Shown one piece after another: positions 1-9,433 of a stretch of 62,222 nt of DNA (position 1 is the first letter of the stretch; the number at the start of each line of letters is the position of its first letter). A program made the position numbers and the translations under genes. The DNA is from Stenotrophomonas sp. Ste86 (GTDB taxonomy: Bacteria; Pseudomonadota; Gammaproteobacteria; Xanthomonadales; Xanthomonadaceae), in NCBI RefSeq assembly GCF_024519465.1, contig NZ_JALJRW010000022.1:1-62222 (forward strand), written 5' to 3'. The notes beneath the pieces were generated by a model. That model searched no databases and was not told the DNA's origin. It worked only from the letters and a program-made list of their open reading frames with translations.

Positions 1-47
1 ATCCCTGGGGGCTCGCGGGCGCCATCCATGGCGCCCGACGGTCCCGG
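1..47 (+). repeat. Cruciform repeat, copy 1 (cut by window edge)
   Basis: This is the 3' half of the cruciform repeat family described at 992-1098. It shows the GGCTCG end of the core, an inner hairpin whose arms GGGCGCC/GGCGCCC surround a central ATCCATG, and then the ACGGTCCCG boundary. The left outer arm lies outside the window, so pairing of the outer stem cannot be tested. The sequence after the boundary does not match the usual ACAGTT-type flank of the other copies. Confidence 0.6.
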
Positions 48-142
48 CAAGGGGGTAAGCCTGCCAGCCCCGACGTGGTGTCGCGAGCGGATGGATGTGA
101 ACAGCCGTGACGCTTCGCCGGGTGGTGATTTCGGTTCGCCAG

Positions 143-219
143 GGTGAAAGGTGAAGGGTGAAAGGTGAAGGGTGAAGGGTGAAGGGTGAAGGGTGAAGGG
201 TGAAGGGTGAAGGGTGAAA
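143..219. repeat. Heptamer minisatellite, 11 copies of GGTGAAR
   Basis: Eleven head-to-tail copies of GGTGAAG or GGTGAAA run without interruption. No gene covers them and all frames are low-complexity, so this looks like a slippage-prone array rather than coding sequence. Confidence 0.9.
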
Positions 220-299
220 GGTTGGATGGTTGGTTGGATGGTTGGTTGGATGGTTGGTTGGATGGTTGGTTGGATGGTTGGATGGATGATTGGTTGGCT
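220..299. repeat. 12-bp minisatellite (TTGGATGGTTGG)
   Basis: About five near-perfect copies of a TTGGATGGTTGG unit directly follow the heptamer array. They decay into related TGG-rich sequence that leads into the 124-bp array. Confidence 0.85.
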
Positions 300-787
300 G
301 AACGGTTGATCGGTTGGGATGGATGTTGATCAGGTATTGGGTGCTGATGTGGAGCGGGATCCAGGCGCGGTTACAAGCAGCCGAGCATGGCTCGGCTCTA
401 CCCTCTCCACACCCTGATTGGTTGGAAGGCTGATCGGCTGGGATGGATGTTGATCAGGTATTGGGTGTTGATGTGGAGCGGGATCCAGGCGTGGTTACAA
501 GCAGCCGACCATGGGTCGGCTCTACCCTCTCCACACCCTGATTGGTTGGAAGGCTGATCGGCTGGGATGGATGTTGATCAGGTATTGGGTGTTGATGTGG
601 AGCGGGATCCAGGCGTGGTTACAAGCAGCCGACCATGGGTCGGCTCTACCCTCTCCACACCCTGATTGGTTGGAAGGCTGATCGGCTGGGATGGATGTTG
701 ACCAGCTATTGGGTGTTGATGTGGAGCGGGATCCAGGCGCGGTTACAAGCAGCCGACCATGGGTCGGCTCTACCCTCTCCACACCAT
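300..787. repeat. 124-bp tandem array, four units, each with a SMAG-type palindrome
   Basis: Four copies of a roughly 124-bp unit lie head to tail. Equivalent CTACC ends fall at 402, 526, 650 and 774, an exact period of 124. Each unit ends in a SMAG-like palindrome (378-402, 502-526, 626-650, 750-774) of the form GCCGACCATGGGTCGGC followed by TCTACC. The first unit has GAGC where the others have GACC, with the paired arm changed to match. Because 124 is not a multiple of 3, the frame shifts in every unit, so the apparent reading frames here are not genes. Confidence 0.92.
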
Positions 788-835
788 CTCCCAAACCATC
801 CCTACCCAATCCCAACCCCTACCCAATCCCAATCC

Positions 836-880
836 CCATCCCATCCCATCCCATCCCATCCCATCCCATCCCATCCCATC
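836..880. repeat. CCATC pentamer microsatellite, 9 copies
   Basis: Nine uninterrupted CCATC units are flanked by degenerate CCCAAT and CCATC relatives. No gene is present. Confidence 0.9.
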
Positions 881-991
881 CAATCCATCAACTCACCCGC
901 CGACCAACCCACCGGCCATCAACCAACAGCAACCCGACAGCCCACCAACCACCGGCTGTTGCCTCCCCCCAACGCCCCCGCACTCTGTCGG

Positions 992-1098
992 GGGTCGGTG
1001 CGGGTGGGTTGGCGGGACCGTTGGGCCGCATGGATGCGGCCCACGAGCCCCCATGGATGGGTTCACGGCGTGTCCCGCCAACCCACCCGCACCGACCC
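992..1098 (-). repeat. Cruciform repeat, copy 2
   Basis: The outer stem is a perfect 26-bp inverted repeat (992-1017 with 1073-1098). The enclosed core, read on the minus strand, runs ACACGCCGTGAACCCATCC, then GGGGGCTCG, then a short inner hairpin (arms TGGGCCGC/GCGGCCCA around ATCCAT), then ACGGTCCCG. The same architecture recurs at 12036, 16535, 17041, 58344 and 58538 with different stem sequences. On the left it is bordered by CTGTCGG, on the right by a GTTGCA hexamer run. Confidence 0.9.
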
Positions 1099-1122
1099 AA
1101 CCCGCAGCACCGCAGCGCCGCC

Positions 1123-1176
1123 GTTGCAGTTGCAGTTGCAGTTGCAGTTGCACTGGCAGTTGCCGTCGCTCTTGCT
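1123..1176. repeat. GTTGCA hexamer microsatellite flanking cruciform copy 2
   Basis: Five exact GTTGCA units (1123-1152) are followed by degenerate hexamers such as CTGGCA, GTTGCC and CTTGCT. A related GTTGCx run lies at the same relative position beside the cruciform at 17041, so it appears to be part of the element's flank. Confidence 0.8.
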
Positions 1177-1215
1177 GCTAAAAAAGCCAAAGCGCGCCAG
1201 CGCACCCCCAACCCC

Positions 1216-1911
1216 TCACCCCTTAGCCTGGAACGTAACTTCCTCATAAGGCTGCACAACCACCCAGCCCTCGCCCGCAAAACGCATCTGCAGCGTCTCG
1301 CCAGAGCCACGCCCCACCAAAGTCCCCAGCGAAATATCCGCCACGATCTCCGGCACCAGCGACCCCGACCAGGCCACCGTCGCGTTCGGATCGGTGAACA
1401 CCGGACCGCCCTGCGCCGTCACCGGCAGCGTCAACGGCTCGTAGTGCGACGTCATCGCCACGATCCCGTGACCGCTCAACTTGATGTTGAACAGACCACC
1501 GGACAGCATCCCCGCCACCTTCTTCATCATCGTGATCTTCGACTCGATCCCGGTCTCGAAGGCCAGCACATCGTTGCCGTTGACGAAAATCGACTCCCCG
1601 GCCAGCCGCACCAGCGTCACCTGCTTGCCCGCATCGGCCAGGTACACACGCCCCTGCCCCTCCACCTTCATCAACTGCAGGCCCTCGCCCGTCATCATCT
1701 TCTTCAGCAGCGTCCCGAGACCCTGCTCCAGCAGCCCCTGACGGGTGAACTTCACCCCGCCCTTGCGGGCCACCATCGAACCGGCCTTCGCCCACACCAT
1801 CCCATCGACGCGCACCTCCAGCATGTGCGGGCTTTCCAGCTCGAACGCATCGGCACTGACGTCCTTTTCCTGGGTGGTGGACAGAAACTCATGCAGCGAC
1901 TTGACGGCCAT
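1216..1911 (-). CDS. AIM24 family protein
   Basis: A 231-residue protein of the AIM24/TIGR00266 family. These are beta-rich proteins of unsettled function; mitochondrial AIM24 affects inner-membrane complexes, while bacterial members are cytoplasmic or membrane-associated and uncharacterised. Visible features are the family-typical QGKGxVYLAD-like strand (read here as GQGRVYLADAGKQV), a conserved ESIFVNGNDVLAFE segment, and a glycine-rich GMLSGGLFNIKLSG stretch. No signal peptide is evident. The start at 1911 (MAVKSLHEF) is preferred because AGGA lies about 10 bases upstream. An ATG 12 bases further up (MTQQMAV) is also possible, but its AAGG almost touches the codon. The gene is divergent from the HDOD-GGDEF gene. 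A cruciform repeat and hexamer run lie just beyond its stop. Confidence 0.88.
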   Translation of the reverse strand: MAVKSLHEFLSTTQEKDVSADAFELESPHMLEVRVDGMVWAKAGSMVARKGGVKFTRQGLLEQGLGTLLKKMMTGEGLQLMKVEGQGRVYLADAGKQVTLVRLAGESIFVNGNDVLAFETGIESKITMMKKVAGMLSGGLFNIKLSGHGIVAMTSHYEPLTLPVTAQGGPVFTDPNATVAWSGSLVPEIVADISLGTLVGRGSGETLQMRFAGEGWVVVQPYEEVTFQAKG

Positions 1912-2149
1912 CTGTTGCGTCATCCTTGTGATTAAGAGCGCGAATGGTAGCGGACCTCCCCCTCCGCCGGTGAATGTGTTACCAAGAGCGCGATGAACAC
2001 ACCCGCCGCGATCTGCCCACTGGTTTTGCAGCGCATGGCGCATTACCCACGATGCCGCCAACGCCAATCGAAAAACCACCGCAAGAATCAACGCTCAAAT
2101 CTGTGACGGACTCCATGTATTCTTGCCTCAACACACCAGTAGCCCCGCC

Positions 2150-3649
2150 ATGCCTCCCGAGCTGACAGCCGCCCTGGCGCTCTGCCGCAACCTGCCCTCG
2201 CCGCCCGGTATTGCCCTGCGCATCATCGAGCTGGCCCAGGACCCGGAAGCGGACATCACCACCGCCGCCGACATCATCGCCATCGACATGGCGCTGAGCG
2301 CGCGCATGCTGCGCATCGCCAATTCCCCGCTGTATGCCAGCCGCCGGCGCATCGAAAACCTCGGCCAGGCGCTGACCATGCTGGGCCTGAATGCCACCGT
2401 CAGCCTTGCCTTGGGCTTTACCGTCACCCAGGGCCTGACCAGCCCCGGGCAAGGCCAGGACCTGCGCGAACGCGCATGGCGGCGCAGCATTCTCAGTGCA
2501 CTGGCCGCCAGCCTGCTCGGCCAGGCCCGCGGCCTGCGCAAGGCCGAAGAGCTGATGCTGGCCGGCCTGCTGCAGGACCTGGGCATCCTCGTGCTGGCCC
2601 AGTCGCAGCCGGACACCTACCTGCCGCTGCTGCGCCAAGCCAGGGACAACGACGCCCTGGTCGCACTCGAACGCGAACACCTGCAGTCCAGCCACGCCGA
2701 GGTCGGCGCCTGGATGGCCGACCAGTGGCAGCTGCCGCGCTACCTGGTGGACAGCATCGCCCGCAGCGAATCGCCGGCCGACGCCGAAGACAACTTCCAG
2801 ACCTGCGTGGCCCTGTCCGGCGCCGTGGCCGACATCTGGCTCAGCGCCGATGCCGATGCCGCGCGCGAACACGCCCTGCAGCTGGTCAACGAGCGGCTGC
2901 AGCTGGACAGCGCCCAGTTCGACCAGGTCCTGGCCCGGATCGGCGAGGCCCTGCCCGATATCAGCGCCCTGTTCGAAACCACCCTGATCTCCCCTTCGCG
3001 CGTGCAGCAGCTGATCGACCACGCCCAGGAGCTGGCCACGCTGCGCAACCTGCGCGAAATGCAGGACGCGGCCATGGCCCGGCAGCGTGCCGATGAGTTC
3101 GAGGCCCGGGCCAACCGGCTGGCCGAACAGGCCCACCGCGATGCGCTCACCGGCGTGCTCAACCGCCGCCAGCTCGAGGCCGTGCTGGAACAGGAATTCC
3201 TGCGCGCCACCCGCCACGGCTGGCCACTGTCGGTGGCCTTCATCGACCTGGACGACTTCAAGAAGATCAATGACGCCCACGGCCACCTGATGGGCGACCA
3301 GGTCCTGCGCGCCTTCGCTGGCAAGCTGCAGGAGCAGCTGCGCACCAGCGACACCGTGGCCCGTTTCGGTGGCGAGGAATTCATCGCCCTGCTGCCCAAC
3401 ACCACCGAGCCGGTCGCCCTGGAAGTGGTGCGCCGGGTGCTAGCCAGCATCGTCAACACCCCGATGGCCGAAGTGGCCGACGGTCCGCTGTTTGTGACCT
3501 TCTCCGCCGGCGTGGCCACTCAGGGCGGCTACGAGCGTTTTGCCGATGTTCAGGACCTGCTCAAGGCCGCCGACGACGTGCTCTACCGCTCCAAGAACCT
3601 CGGGCGCAACCGCGTCATCGCTCGCTCGCCGGGGACCGCCCCGGCCTGA
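2150..3649 (+). CDS. HDOD domain and GGDEF diguanylate cyclase
   Basis: A soluble signalling protein of about 499 residues. An HDOD domain (roughly residues 8-200, beginning [19 protein letters not shown]) is followed by a helical linker and a GGDEF domain. The GGDEF active site reads GGEEF at residues 407-411, a functional variant. The inhibitory I-site RxxD (RTSD) lies five residues before it, so it probably makes cyclic di-GMP under product feedback. No membrane segment is seen. HDOD is a regulatory HD-related module lacking the phosphodiesterase residues. The start is uncertain: ATG 2150 is chosen, but the frame is open upstream to a TTG at 2123 and no strong ribosome binding site favours either. 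Confidence 0.87.
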   Translation: MPPELTAALALCRNLPSPPGIALRIIELAQDPEADITTAADIIAIDMALSARMLRIANSPLYASRRRIENLGQALTMLGLNATVSLALGFTVTQGLTSPGQGQDLRERAWRRSILSALAASLLGQARGLRKAEELMLAGLLQDLGILVLAQSQPDTYLPLLRQARDNDALVALEREHLQSSHAEVGAWMADQWQLPRYLVDSIARSESPADAEDNFQTCVALSGAVADIWLSADADAAREHALQLVNERLQLDSAQFDQVLARIGEALPDISALFETTLISPSRVQQLIDHAQELATLRNLREMQDAAMARQRADEFEARANRLAEQAHRDALTGVLNRRQLEAVLEQEFLRATRHGWPLSVAFIDLDDFKKINDAHGHLMGDQVLRAFAGKLQEQLRTSDTVARFGGEEFIALLPNTTEPVALEVVRRVLASIVNTPMAEVADGPLFVTFSAGVATQGGYERFADVQDLLKAADDVLYRSKNLGRNRVIARSPGTAPA

Positions 3650-3663
3650 GCCGGGTCGGTCCC
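3632..3663 (+). terminator. GC-rich hairpin overlapping the stop codon of the HDOD-GGDEF gene
   Basis: GGGACCG at 3632 pairs with CGGTCCC at 3657-3663, and an inner GGC/GCC extension brackets the TGA stop. There is no T-tract, so it may be a Rho-type end or an mRNA-stabilising hairpin. Confidence 0.35.
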
Positions 3664-3774
3664 AGTGACGGCGGGGACCGGACCGGACCTGCGCCGCAGT
3701 GCAGCAAGATTTCTCCACGGACGGGCCCGGCTTCCAGTAGAATTTGCGCGTTTTCCACGCACCCAGAGGCCACC

Positions 3775-4506
3775 ATGTCCAATCTTTCCTATCGTCGCAT
3801 CCTGCTGAAAGTTTCCGGGGAGGCACTGATGGGGGATGAGGACTACGGCATCGACCCGAAGGTCATCAACCGCCTTGCCCGCGAAGTGATCGAAGCCCAG
3901 CAGGCCGGCGCCGAAGTGGCGCTGGTGATCGGCGGCGGCAACATCTTCCGCGGCGCCGGTCTCGCCGCTGGCGGCATGGACCGGGTGACCGGCGACCAGA
4001 TGGGCATGCTCGCCACCGTGATCAACGCGCTGGCCATGCAGGACGCGCTGGAGAAGCTCGGCGCCAAGGCGCGCGTGATGAGCGCCATCAAGATCAACGA
4101 CGTGTGCGAGGACTACATCCGCCGCCGTGCCATCCGCCACCTGGAAAAGGGCCGCCTGGTGATCTTCGCCGCCGGCGTCGGCAGCCCGTTCTTCACCACC
4201 GACTCGGGCGCGGCCCTGCGCGCGATCGAAATCGGCGCGGACCTGCTGCTGAAGGCGACCAAGGTCGACGGCGTCTACGACAAGGACCCCAACAAGTACA
4301 GCGATGCGGTCCGCTTCGACAGCCTGACCTACGACGAAGTGATCCGTCGCGGCCTGGAAGTGATGGACACCGCCGCCTTTGCCCTGGCACGCGACAGCGA
4401 CCTGCCGCTGCGCGTGTTCGACATGGGCCAGCCGGGCGAACTGCTGAAGATCCTGCACGGCGAAAACATCGGTACGCTGGTCAAGGGCCGCGACCAGGCT
4501 GCCTGA
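3775..4506 (+). CDS. pyrH: UMP kinase
   Basis: Cytoplasmic hexameric UMP kinase (243 residues) that phosphorylates UMP to UDP for pyrimidine nucleotide and cell-wall precursor synthesis. It belongs to the amino-acid kinase fold, not the eukaryotic UMP/CMP kinase fold. The phosphate-binding KVSGEAL segment near residue 10, the GGGNIFRG loop near residue 56, and the late substrate segment [12 protein letters not shown] are all present at full family length. It heads the conserved block that continues with frr, uppS and cdsA. The start ATG follows a short purine-rich region and gives the expected [16 protein letters not shown] terminus. Confidence 0.98.
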   Translation: MSNLSYRRILLKVSGEALMGDEDYGIDPKVINRLAREVIEAQQAGAEVALVIGGGNIFRGAGLAAGGMDRVTGDQMGMLATVINALAMQDALEKLGAKARVMSAIKINDVCEDYIRRRAIRHLEKGRLVIFAAGVGSPFFTTDSGAALRAIEIGADLLLKATKVDGVYDKDPNKYSDAVRFDSLTYDEVIRRGLEVMDTAAFALARDSDLPLRVFDMGQPGELLKILHGENIGTLVKGRDQAA

Positions 4507-4579
4507 ACGAGGCACGCGCCGCTCCCCCGTGGAGCGGCCGCTGGCGGCGTCGATAAGGCGGCCAGACCCCTTATTCGCC

Positions 4580-4585
4580 TATAAT
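4580..4585 (+). promoter_or_regulatory. Candidate -10 element upstream of frr
   Basis: A perfect TATAAT lies 35 bases before the frr start, inside the 113-bp pyrH-frr gap. No convincing -35 hexamer is seen at 16-18 bp spacing, so the element is tentative. It suggests frr can be transcribed separately from pyrH. Confidence 0.4.
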
Positions 4586-4619
4586 CGCCCGATTACCGGT
4601 TAGATCCAGGATTCGGGCG

Positions 4620-5177
4620 ATGCTCAACGAAATCAAGCAGGACGCGCAGACGCGCATGGCAAAGAGCATCGATGCTCTGAAGCACACCCTCACCTCCATC
4701 CGCACCGGCCGTGCGTCCCCGGCCCTGCTGGACCGTATCACCGTCAAGGCCTACGGCACCGACACCCCCCTCAACCAGGTGGCCTCGATCAGCGTCTCCG
4801 AAGGCCACTCGCTGGTCATCACCCTGTTCGACAAGGGCATGATCAAGGACGTCGAGAAGGCGATCTACGCCTCCGACCTCGGCCTGACCCCGAACGTGGC
4901 CGGCACCGTCATCCGCCTGAACCTGCCGCCGCCGACCGAAGAGCGCCGCAAGGAGCTGGGCAAGCAGGTGCAGAAGGAAGGCGAAGGCGCCAAGATCGCC
5001 ATCCGCAACATCCGCCAGGACGCCAACAAGGCGATCGCCGCGCTGATCAAGGACAAGGCGATCAGCGAAGACGACAAGAAGCGCGGCGAAGACGACATCC
5101 AGAAGCTGACCGACAAGTCCATCAAGGATGTCGATAGCGTCGTGGCCGAGAAAGAAAAGGAACTGATGGCGGTCTGA
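4620..5177 (+). CDS. frr: Ribosome recycling factor
   Basis: Ribosome recycling factor (185 residues), which with EF-G splits post-termination ribosomes. The protein shows the usual MxKSIDALKHTLTSIRTGRASPALLDRI N-terminal helix, the two-stranded domain II around VKAYGTDTPLNQVASISV, and the long charged C-terminal helices (RRKELGKQVQKEGEGAKIAIRNIRQDANK). Length and order match the family. The gene starts 113 bp after pyrH and ends 5 bp before uppS, the standard arrangement in gammaproteobacteria. Confidence 0.98.
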   Translation: MLNEIKQDAQTRMAKSIDALKHTLTSIRTGRASPALLDRITVKAYGTDTPLNQVASISVSEGHSLVITLFDKGMIKDVEKAIYASDLGLTPNVAGTVIRLNLPPPTEERRKELGKQVQKEGEGAKIAIRNIRQDANKAIAALIKDKAISEDDKKRGEDDIQKLTDKSIKDVDSVVAEKEKELMAV

Positions 5178-5182
5178 GCCCC

Positions 5183-5953
5183 ATGTCCCAGGCCCCGACC
5201 ACCAGCACCCCCGCGCCGATCCCGCGCCACGTTGCCATCATCATGGATGGCAACGGGCGCTGGGCGCAGAAGCGACGCCGTCCGCGCGTGATCGGCCATC
5301 GTGCCGGCGCGCGGGCGGTCAACCGCACCATCGATTTCTGCCTGGAGCGTGGCGTCGCCGCGCTGACCCTGTTCGCCTTTTCCAGTGAAAACTGGGGCCG
5401 GCCGCAGGACGAAGTCGATGCGCTGATGAAACTGTTCCTCAATGCCCTCGACCGCGAAGTGGACGAGCTGCATCGGCGTGGCGTGCGCGTGCGCTTCATC
5501 GGCGAACGCGAGCGCTTTGGCGCCGGGCTGGTCAGCCGCATGCAGCTGGCCGAACAACGCACCGCCGACAACCGTGCGATGACCCTGAGCATTGCCGCCA
5601 GCTACGGCGGCCGCCAGGACATCGCCCGCGCCGCGCGCGAACTGGCCGCCGAGGTTGCCGCCGGCCGACTGCTGCCCGAACAGATCGACGAAGCGATGCT
5701 GTCCAGCCGGGTCGCCCTGGCCGACCTGCCACCGCCGGACCTGTTCATCCGCACCGGCGGCGATACCCGTATCAGCAATTTCCTGCTGTGGCAGCTGGCC
5801 TACACCGAACTGTGGTTCACCGACGTGCTGTGGCCCGAGTTCGACGCCGCCGTCCTGCAGCAGGCGCTCGACGCCTACGCCGCACGTGAGCGCCGCTTCG
5901 GCCTGACCAGCGCCCAGATCGCCGCCCTGGCCACCGAGAGCTCCACCCCATGA
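5183..5953 (+). CDS. uppS: Isoprenyl transferase (undecaprenyl diphosphate synthase)
   Basis: Cis-prenyltransferase (256 residues) that adds isopentenyl units to farnesyl diphosphate to give C55 undecaprenyl diphosphate, the lipid carrier for peptidoglycan and O-antigen. The signature [12 protein letters not shown] sits at residues 18-29 with catalytic Asp22. The [11 protein letters not shown] and late [21 protein letters not shown] segments are intact. The N-terminus has about 14 extra Pro/Thr-rich residues before the domain. It starts 5 bp after frr, and its stop overlaps the cdsA start by 4 bp (ATGA), which suggests translational coupling. Confidence 0.97.
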   Translation: MSQAPTTSTPAPIPRHVAIIMDGNGRWAQKRRRPRVIGHRAGARAVNRTIDFCLERGVAALTLFAFSSENWGRPQDEVDALMKLFLNALDREVDELHRRGVRVRFIGERERFGAGLVSRMQLAEQRTADNRAMTLSIAASYGGRQDIARAARELAAEVAAGRLLPEQIDEAMLSSRVALADLPPPDLFIRTGGDTRISNFLLWQLAYTELWFTDVLWPEFDAAVLQQALDAYAARERRFGLTSAQIAALATESSTP

Positions 5954-6774
5954 CCAAAACCCGAGTCATCGCCGCGCTGATCATGGCGCCGGTCGCCATC
6001 CTCGCCATCCTCATGCTGCCCACCCAGTGGCTGGCCGCCGCCGCCGCCGCCGTGTTCCTGATCGGGCTGTGGGAATGGCTGAAGCTGGCCGACGTGGACG
6101 ACACCCTCGCCCGCACCGTGCTGCTGGTCCTGAACCTGCTGCTGATGGTGCTGATGGTGTGGGCCGGCGACGGCTCGCTGGTGCTGTACCAGATCGCGGC
6201 GCTGGTCGGCATCGGCTGGTGGCTGATGGCCCTGCTGTGGCTGCGTTTCTTCACCTTCGGGGCCAGCCCGAGCAGCCCGGCGCGTGCGCTCAAGCTGCTG
6301 GCCGGCACCCTGGCGATCGTCCCGGCGTGGGCCTCGCTGGTGCTCATCCATGCCACCGGCGAGAACGGCCACCTGTGGCTGCTGACCGCGCTGGCGGTGG
6401 TGTGGGCGGCCGATTCAGGTGCCTACTTCGCCGGCCGCACCTTCGGCCGCACCAAGCTGGCGCCCCGGATCAGCCCCAACAAGACCTGGGAAGGCCTGGG
6501 CGGCGGCATGGTCGCCGGCCTGATCGTGGCGCTGGGCTTCGGCTGGCTCGCCGGTGTCGACAGCGGCCACGTGGTCGGCCTGATCGTCACCGCCGTGGTC
6601 ACCGTGTTCGCCTCGGTGCTGGGCGACCTGTACGAGAGCCTGATCAAGCGCCACGCCGGCGCCAAGGACTCGGGCCACATCATTCCCGGCCACGGCGGCG
6701 TGCTGGACCGCATCGACGGCGTCCTTGCCGCGCTGCCGGTGTTCGCGCTGGGCAAGGAAATTTTCGGATTCTGA
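5950..6774 (+). CDS. cdsA: Phosphatidate cytidylyltransferase
   Basis: Integral inner-membrane enzyme (274 residues) that makes CDP-diacylglycerol from phosphatidate and CTP, the branch point for phospholipids. About seven or eight hydrophobic segments are visible. The C-terminal CDP-alcohol signature is present: [18 protein letters not shown] followed by [12 protein letters not shown], with the catalytic Asp/Lys pattern intact. The start overlaps the uppS stop, and dxr begins 2 bp after its stop, so uppS, cdsA and dxr look like one transcription unit. Confidence 0.97.
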   Translation: MTKTRVIAALIMAPVAILAILMLPTQWLAAAAAAVFLIGLWEWLKLADVDDTLARTVLLVLNLLLMVLMVWAGDGSLVLYQIAALVGIGWWLMALLWLRFFTFGASPSSPARALKLLAGTLAIVPAWASLVLIHATGENGHLWLLTALAVVWAADSGAYFAGRTFGRTKLAPRISPNKTWEGLGGGMVAGLIVALGFGWLAGVDSGHVVGLIVTAVVTVFASVLGDLYESLIKRHAGAKDSGHIIPGHGGVLDRIDGVLAALPVFALGKEIFGF

Positions 6775-6776
6775 TC

Positions 6777-7967
6777 ATGGACGCTGTCAACCGCCCCCGC
6801 CGGGTCGCCGTGTTTGGCGCCACCGGCTCGATCGGCGCATCCGCGCTGGATGTGATCGCGCGCCATCCGGACCGCTACCAGGTCACCGTCCTGGCCGCCG
6901 GCCGCCAGGTGCAGGCGCTGGTCGCGCTGTGCGCCGCGCATCGGCCCGCGCATGCGGTGATCGCCGACGAAGTGCTGTTCACCGCGCTGCGCGATGGCCT
7001 GCGCGACGCCGGCCTGGCCACCCAGGCCCATGCCGGCGCGGCCGCGCTGGATGCGCTGGCTGCCAGCGACCAGTGCGACACCCTGGTGGCGGCGATCGTG
7101 GGCGCGGCGGGACTGTCCTCAACCTTGGCCGCGGCCGCGGCCGGCAAACGCATCCTGCTGGCCAACAAGGAATCGCTGGTGCTGGCCGGCGAACTGCTGA
7201 TGCGCCAAGCCGCCGCCGGCGGCGCCGAAATCATCCCCATCGACAGCGAACACAGCGCGATCTTCCAGTGCCTGCGCTCGCGCGATGCCAGCCTGGAAGG
7301 CGCCGGTGTACGCCGGATCCTGCTGACCGCTTCGGGCGGTCCGTTCCGTGGCCGCAGCCGCGCGCAGCTGGCCGAGGTCACCCCGGCGCAGGCCGTGGCC
7401 CACCCGAAGTGGTCGATGGGCCCGAAGATCTCGGTCGATTCGGCGACGTTGATGAACAAGGGCCTGGAAGTCATCGAGGCCCACCACCTGTTCAACGTCC
7501 CCGGCGCGCGCATCGAGGTGCTGGTGCATCCGCAGAGCCTGGTGCACTCGCTGGTCGAGTTCATCGACGGCTCCACCCTGGCCCAGCTGGGCCTGCCCGA
7601 CATGCGCACCACCCTGGCCGTGGGCCTGGGCTGGCCGCAGCGGATCGACTCGGGCGTCGGCGGACTGGACCTGCTGACCCAGGGCCGGCTCGATTTCGAG
7701 GCGCCCGACAATGACGCTTTTCCCTGTCTGGGCCTGGCCTGGCAGGCGATGGCCGCCGGCGGCACGGCGCCGGCCATCCTCAATGCCGCCAATGAAGTGG
7801 CGGTTTCAGCGTTTCTTCAGGGTCAGGTCGCTTTCCTTGCCATTCCGGCGCTGGTGGCTAACGCTCTTTCAACACTGTCGGTCGAGTCCGCCGATACACT
7901 TGAGGTCCTGCTGGCCGCCGACCAGCGTGCCCGCCTGATCACCCAGACCGCCATCGACCACGCCTGA
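6777..7967 (+). CDS. dxr: 1-deoxy-D-xylulose-5-phosphate reductoisomerase
   Basis: Second enzyme of the MEP isoprenoid pathway (396 residues). It converts DXP to MEP with NADPH and feeds the UppS substrate made two genes upstream. The NADPH-binding GATGSIG lies near residue 13. The LANKES motif and the metal/substrate loops [12 protein letters not shown] and [19 protein letters not shown] are complete. The frame is open for 750 bases upstream inside cdsA, but the ATG at 6777 ([17 protein letters not shown]) fits the family N-terminus and lies 2 bp after the cdsA stop. Confidence 0.97.
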   Translation: MDAVNRPRRVAVFGATGSIGASALDVIARHPDRYQVTVLAAGRQVQALVALCAAHRPAHAVIADEVLFTALRDGLRDAGLATQAHAGAAALDALAASDQCDTLVAAIVGAAGLSSTLAAAAAGKRILLANKESLVLAGELLMRQAAAGGAEIIPIDSEHSAIFQCLRSRDASLEGAGVRRILLTASGGPFRGRSRAQLAEVTPAQAVAHPKWSMGPKISVDSATLMNKGLEVIEAHHLFNVPGARIEVLVHPQSLVHSLVEFIDGSTLAQLGLPDMRTTLAVGLGWPQRIDSGVGGLDLLTQGRLDFEAPDNDAFPCLGLAWQAMAAGGTAPAILNAANEVAVSAFLQGQVAFLAIPALVANALSTLSVESADTLEVLLAADQRARLITQTAIDHA

Positions 7968-8001
7968 ATGCCCTTCCCGCCGTCCTCCAGCACTGTTCAC
8001 C

Positions 8002-9360
8002 ATGGGTGAGTTCATCGGATCTGTCTGGTGGATGATCGTCAGCCTTGGCGTGCTGGTGACGTTTCACGAGTTCGGCCATTACTGGGTGGCCCGCCGCTGC
8101 GGGGTGAAGGTGCTGCGCTTCTCGGTAGGCTTCGGCCGACCGCTGTGGATGCGCCGCAACCGCGACGGCACCGAGTTCGCGATCGCCGCGATTCCGCTCG
8201 GCGGCTACGTGAAGATGCTCGACGAGCGCGAGGTCGAGGTACACCCGCACGAGCGCGGCCTGGCCTTCAACCACAAGACCGTCTGGCAACGCATCGCCAT
8301 CGTCGCCGCCGGCCCGATCGCCAACCTGCTGCTGTGCATCGCCCTGCTCTGGGCGATGTTCGTGCTCGGCCGCCAGGACTATTCAGCCACCATCGGCCGC
8401 ACCACCGGCATGGCCCAGGCCGCCGGGCTGCAGGCCGGCGACCGCGTGCTGAGCGTGGATGGCCGCGCGGTGGCCACCGCCGGTGAAGCCAGCATGGCCC
8501 TCACCACCGCCGCCATGGACCGCCACGACGCCCGCGTCGAGGTGCTCGACAGCCTGGACCAGACCCGTACTCGCAGCCTGCCGCTGTCGCAGCTGCCGAC
8601 CGGCTTCAACGAGCGCCAGGTGCTGTCGCTGTCCGGCGTGGGCTGGCTGTCCTCGCTGCAACCGGCGCAGGTGGACAAGGTCCTGCCCGATTCCGCCGCG
8701 CAGGGCGTGGTGATGCCCGGCGACCTGATCGTGGCCATCGACGGCCAGCGCATCGACGGGGCCGACCAGGTGCCGGCGCAGATCCGTGCGCTGGGCCAGC
8801 GCGGCGGCCCCGGCATGATCGAAGTCCAGCGCGGCGGCGAACGCCTGGCCCTGGAGCTGACCCCACGCCAGGGCAAGGACGCACAGGGCGCGCCGGTCTG
8901 GCAGATCGGGATCGGCTTTGCCCAGCCCAGCGCCCCGGTCTATGACGCCAAGCTGCAGTACGGTCCGCTGGCCGCGGTACCGGTGGCGCTGCGCGAAACG
9001 GCACGGATGGCCGGCGACTCGCTGGGCATGATGCGCCGCATCGTGACCGGCAACGCCTCACTGCAGAACATTTCCGGCCCGGTCACCATTGCCCGGGTGG
9101 CCAATGTCTCGGCCCAGCGCGGGGCGGACTGGTTCCTGTATTTCCTGGCCCTGCTGTCGCTGAGCCTGTGCATCATCAACCTGCTGCCCATCCCCATCTT
9201 GGACGGCGGGCACCTGCTGTATTACCTTATTGAGTTGGTCAAGGGCAGCCCGCTTAGCGAGCGTGCCATGGCCGCCGGGCAGTATGTGGGCCTGGCGCTG
9301 CTGGCCGGGCTGATGGGACTGGCGTTCTACAACGACATCCTCAGCCTGCCGCTGCGATGA
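8002..9360 (+). CDS. rseP: Site-2 zinc metalloprotease RseP
   Basis: Inner-membrane intramembrane protease (452 residues) that cleaves the anti-sigma factor RseA in the sigma-E envelope stress cascade and clears signal-peptide remnants. The zinc motif HEFGH is at residues 22-26 in the first membrane segment. Two PDZ domains fill the periplasmic middle (roughly residues 110-300). The second metal ligand lies in NLLPIPILDGGHLLYYLIE near the C-terminus. It sits 34 bp after dxr and 73 bp before bamA, the usual position. That places outer-membrane stress sensing next to outer-membrane protein assembly. Confidence 0.97.
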   Translation: MGEFIGSVWWMIVSLGVLVTFHEFGHYWVARRCGVKVLRFSVGFGRPLWMRRNRDGTEFAIAAIPLGGYVKMLDEREVEVHPHERGLAFNHKTVWQRIAIVAAGPIANLLLCIALLWAMFVLGRQDYSATIGRTTGMAQAAGLQAGDRVLSVDGRAVATAGEASMALTTAAMDRHDARVEVLDSLDQTRTRSLPLSQLPTGFNERQVLSLSGVGWLSSLQPAQVDKVLPDSAAQGVVMPGDLIVAIDGQRIDGADQVPAQIRALGQRGGPGMIEVQRGGERLALELTPRQGKDAQGAPVWQIGIGFAQPSAPVYDAKLQYGPLAAVPVALRETARMAGDSLGMMRRIVTGNASLQNISGPVTIARVANVSAQRGADWFLYFLALLSLSLCIINLLPIPILDGGHLLYYLIELVKGSPLSERAMAAGQYVGLALLAGLMGLAFYNDILSLPLR

Positions 9361-9433
9361 ACTTTTTCCCTTTTGTCGTCGTCTTATGCGCCGGCATCCC
9401 GCAACATTGCATTCGACTCCAACCGGACGTGAC

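Noticed and set aside
300..787. The 124-bp array as a CRISPR-like array
   Set aside because: The whole 124-bp unit repeats, including what would be spacers; there are no variable spacers and no cas genes in the window.
522..1935. Several long open frames across the repeat region (522-815, 635-1249, 691-1935, 759-1181, 888-1310)
   Set aside because: They run through tandem repeats and microsatellites, show low-complexity protein, and the 124-bp period shifts frame each unit. One is antisense to the AIM24 gene.
1216..2091. Longer AIM24 protein starting at 2091
   Set aside because: The extra N-terminus (MILAVVFRLALAASW...) runs into the promoter area of the divergent gene and lacks family similarity; a good ribosome binding site favours 1911.
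6027..6776. Long dxr extension within cdsA
   Set aside because: Arg/Gly-rich sequence in the wrong frame of cdsA; the true ATG at 6777 gives the family start.
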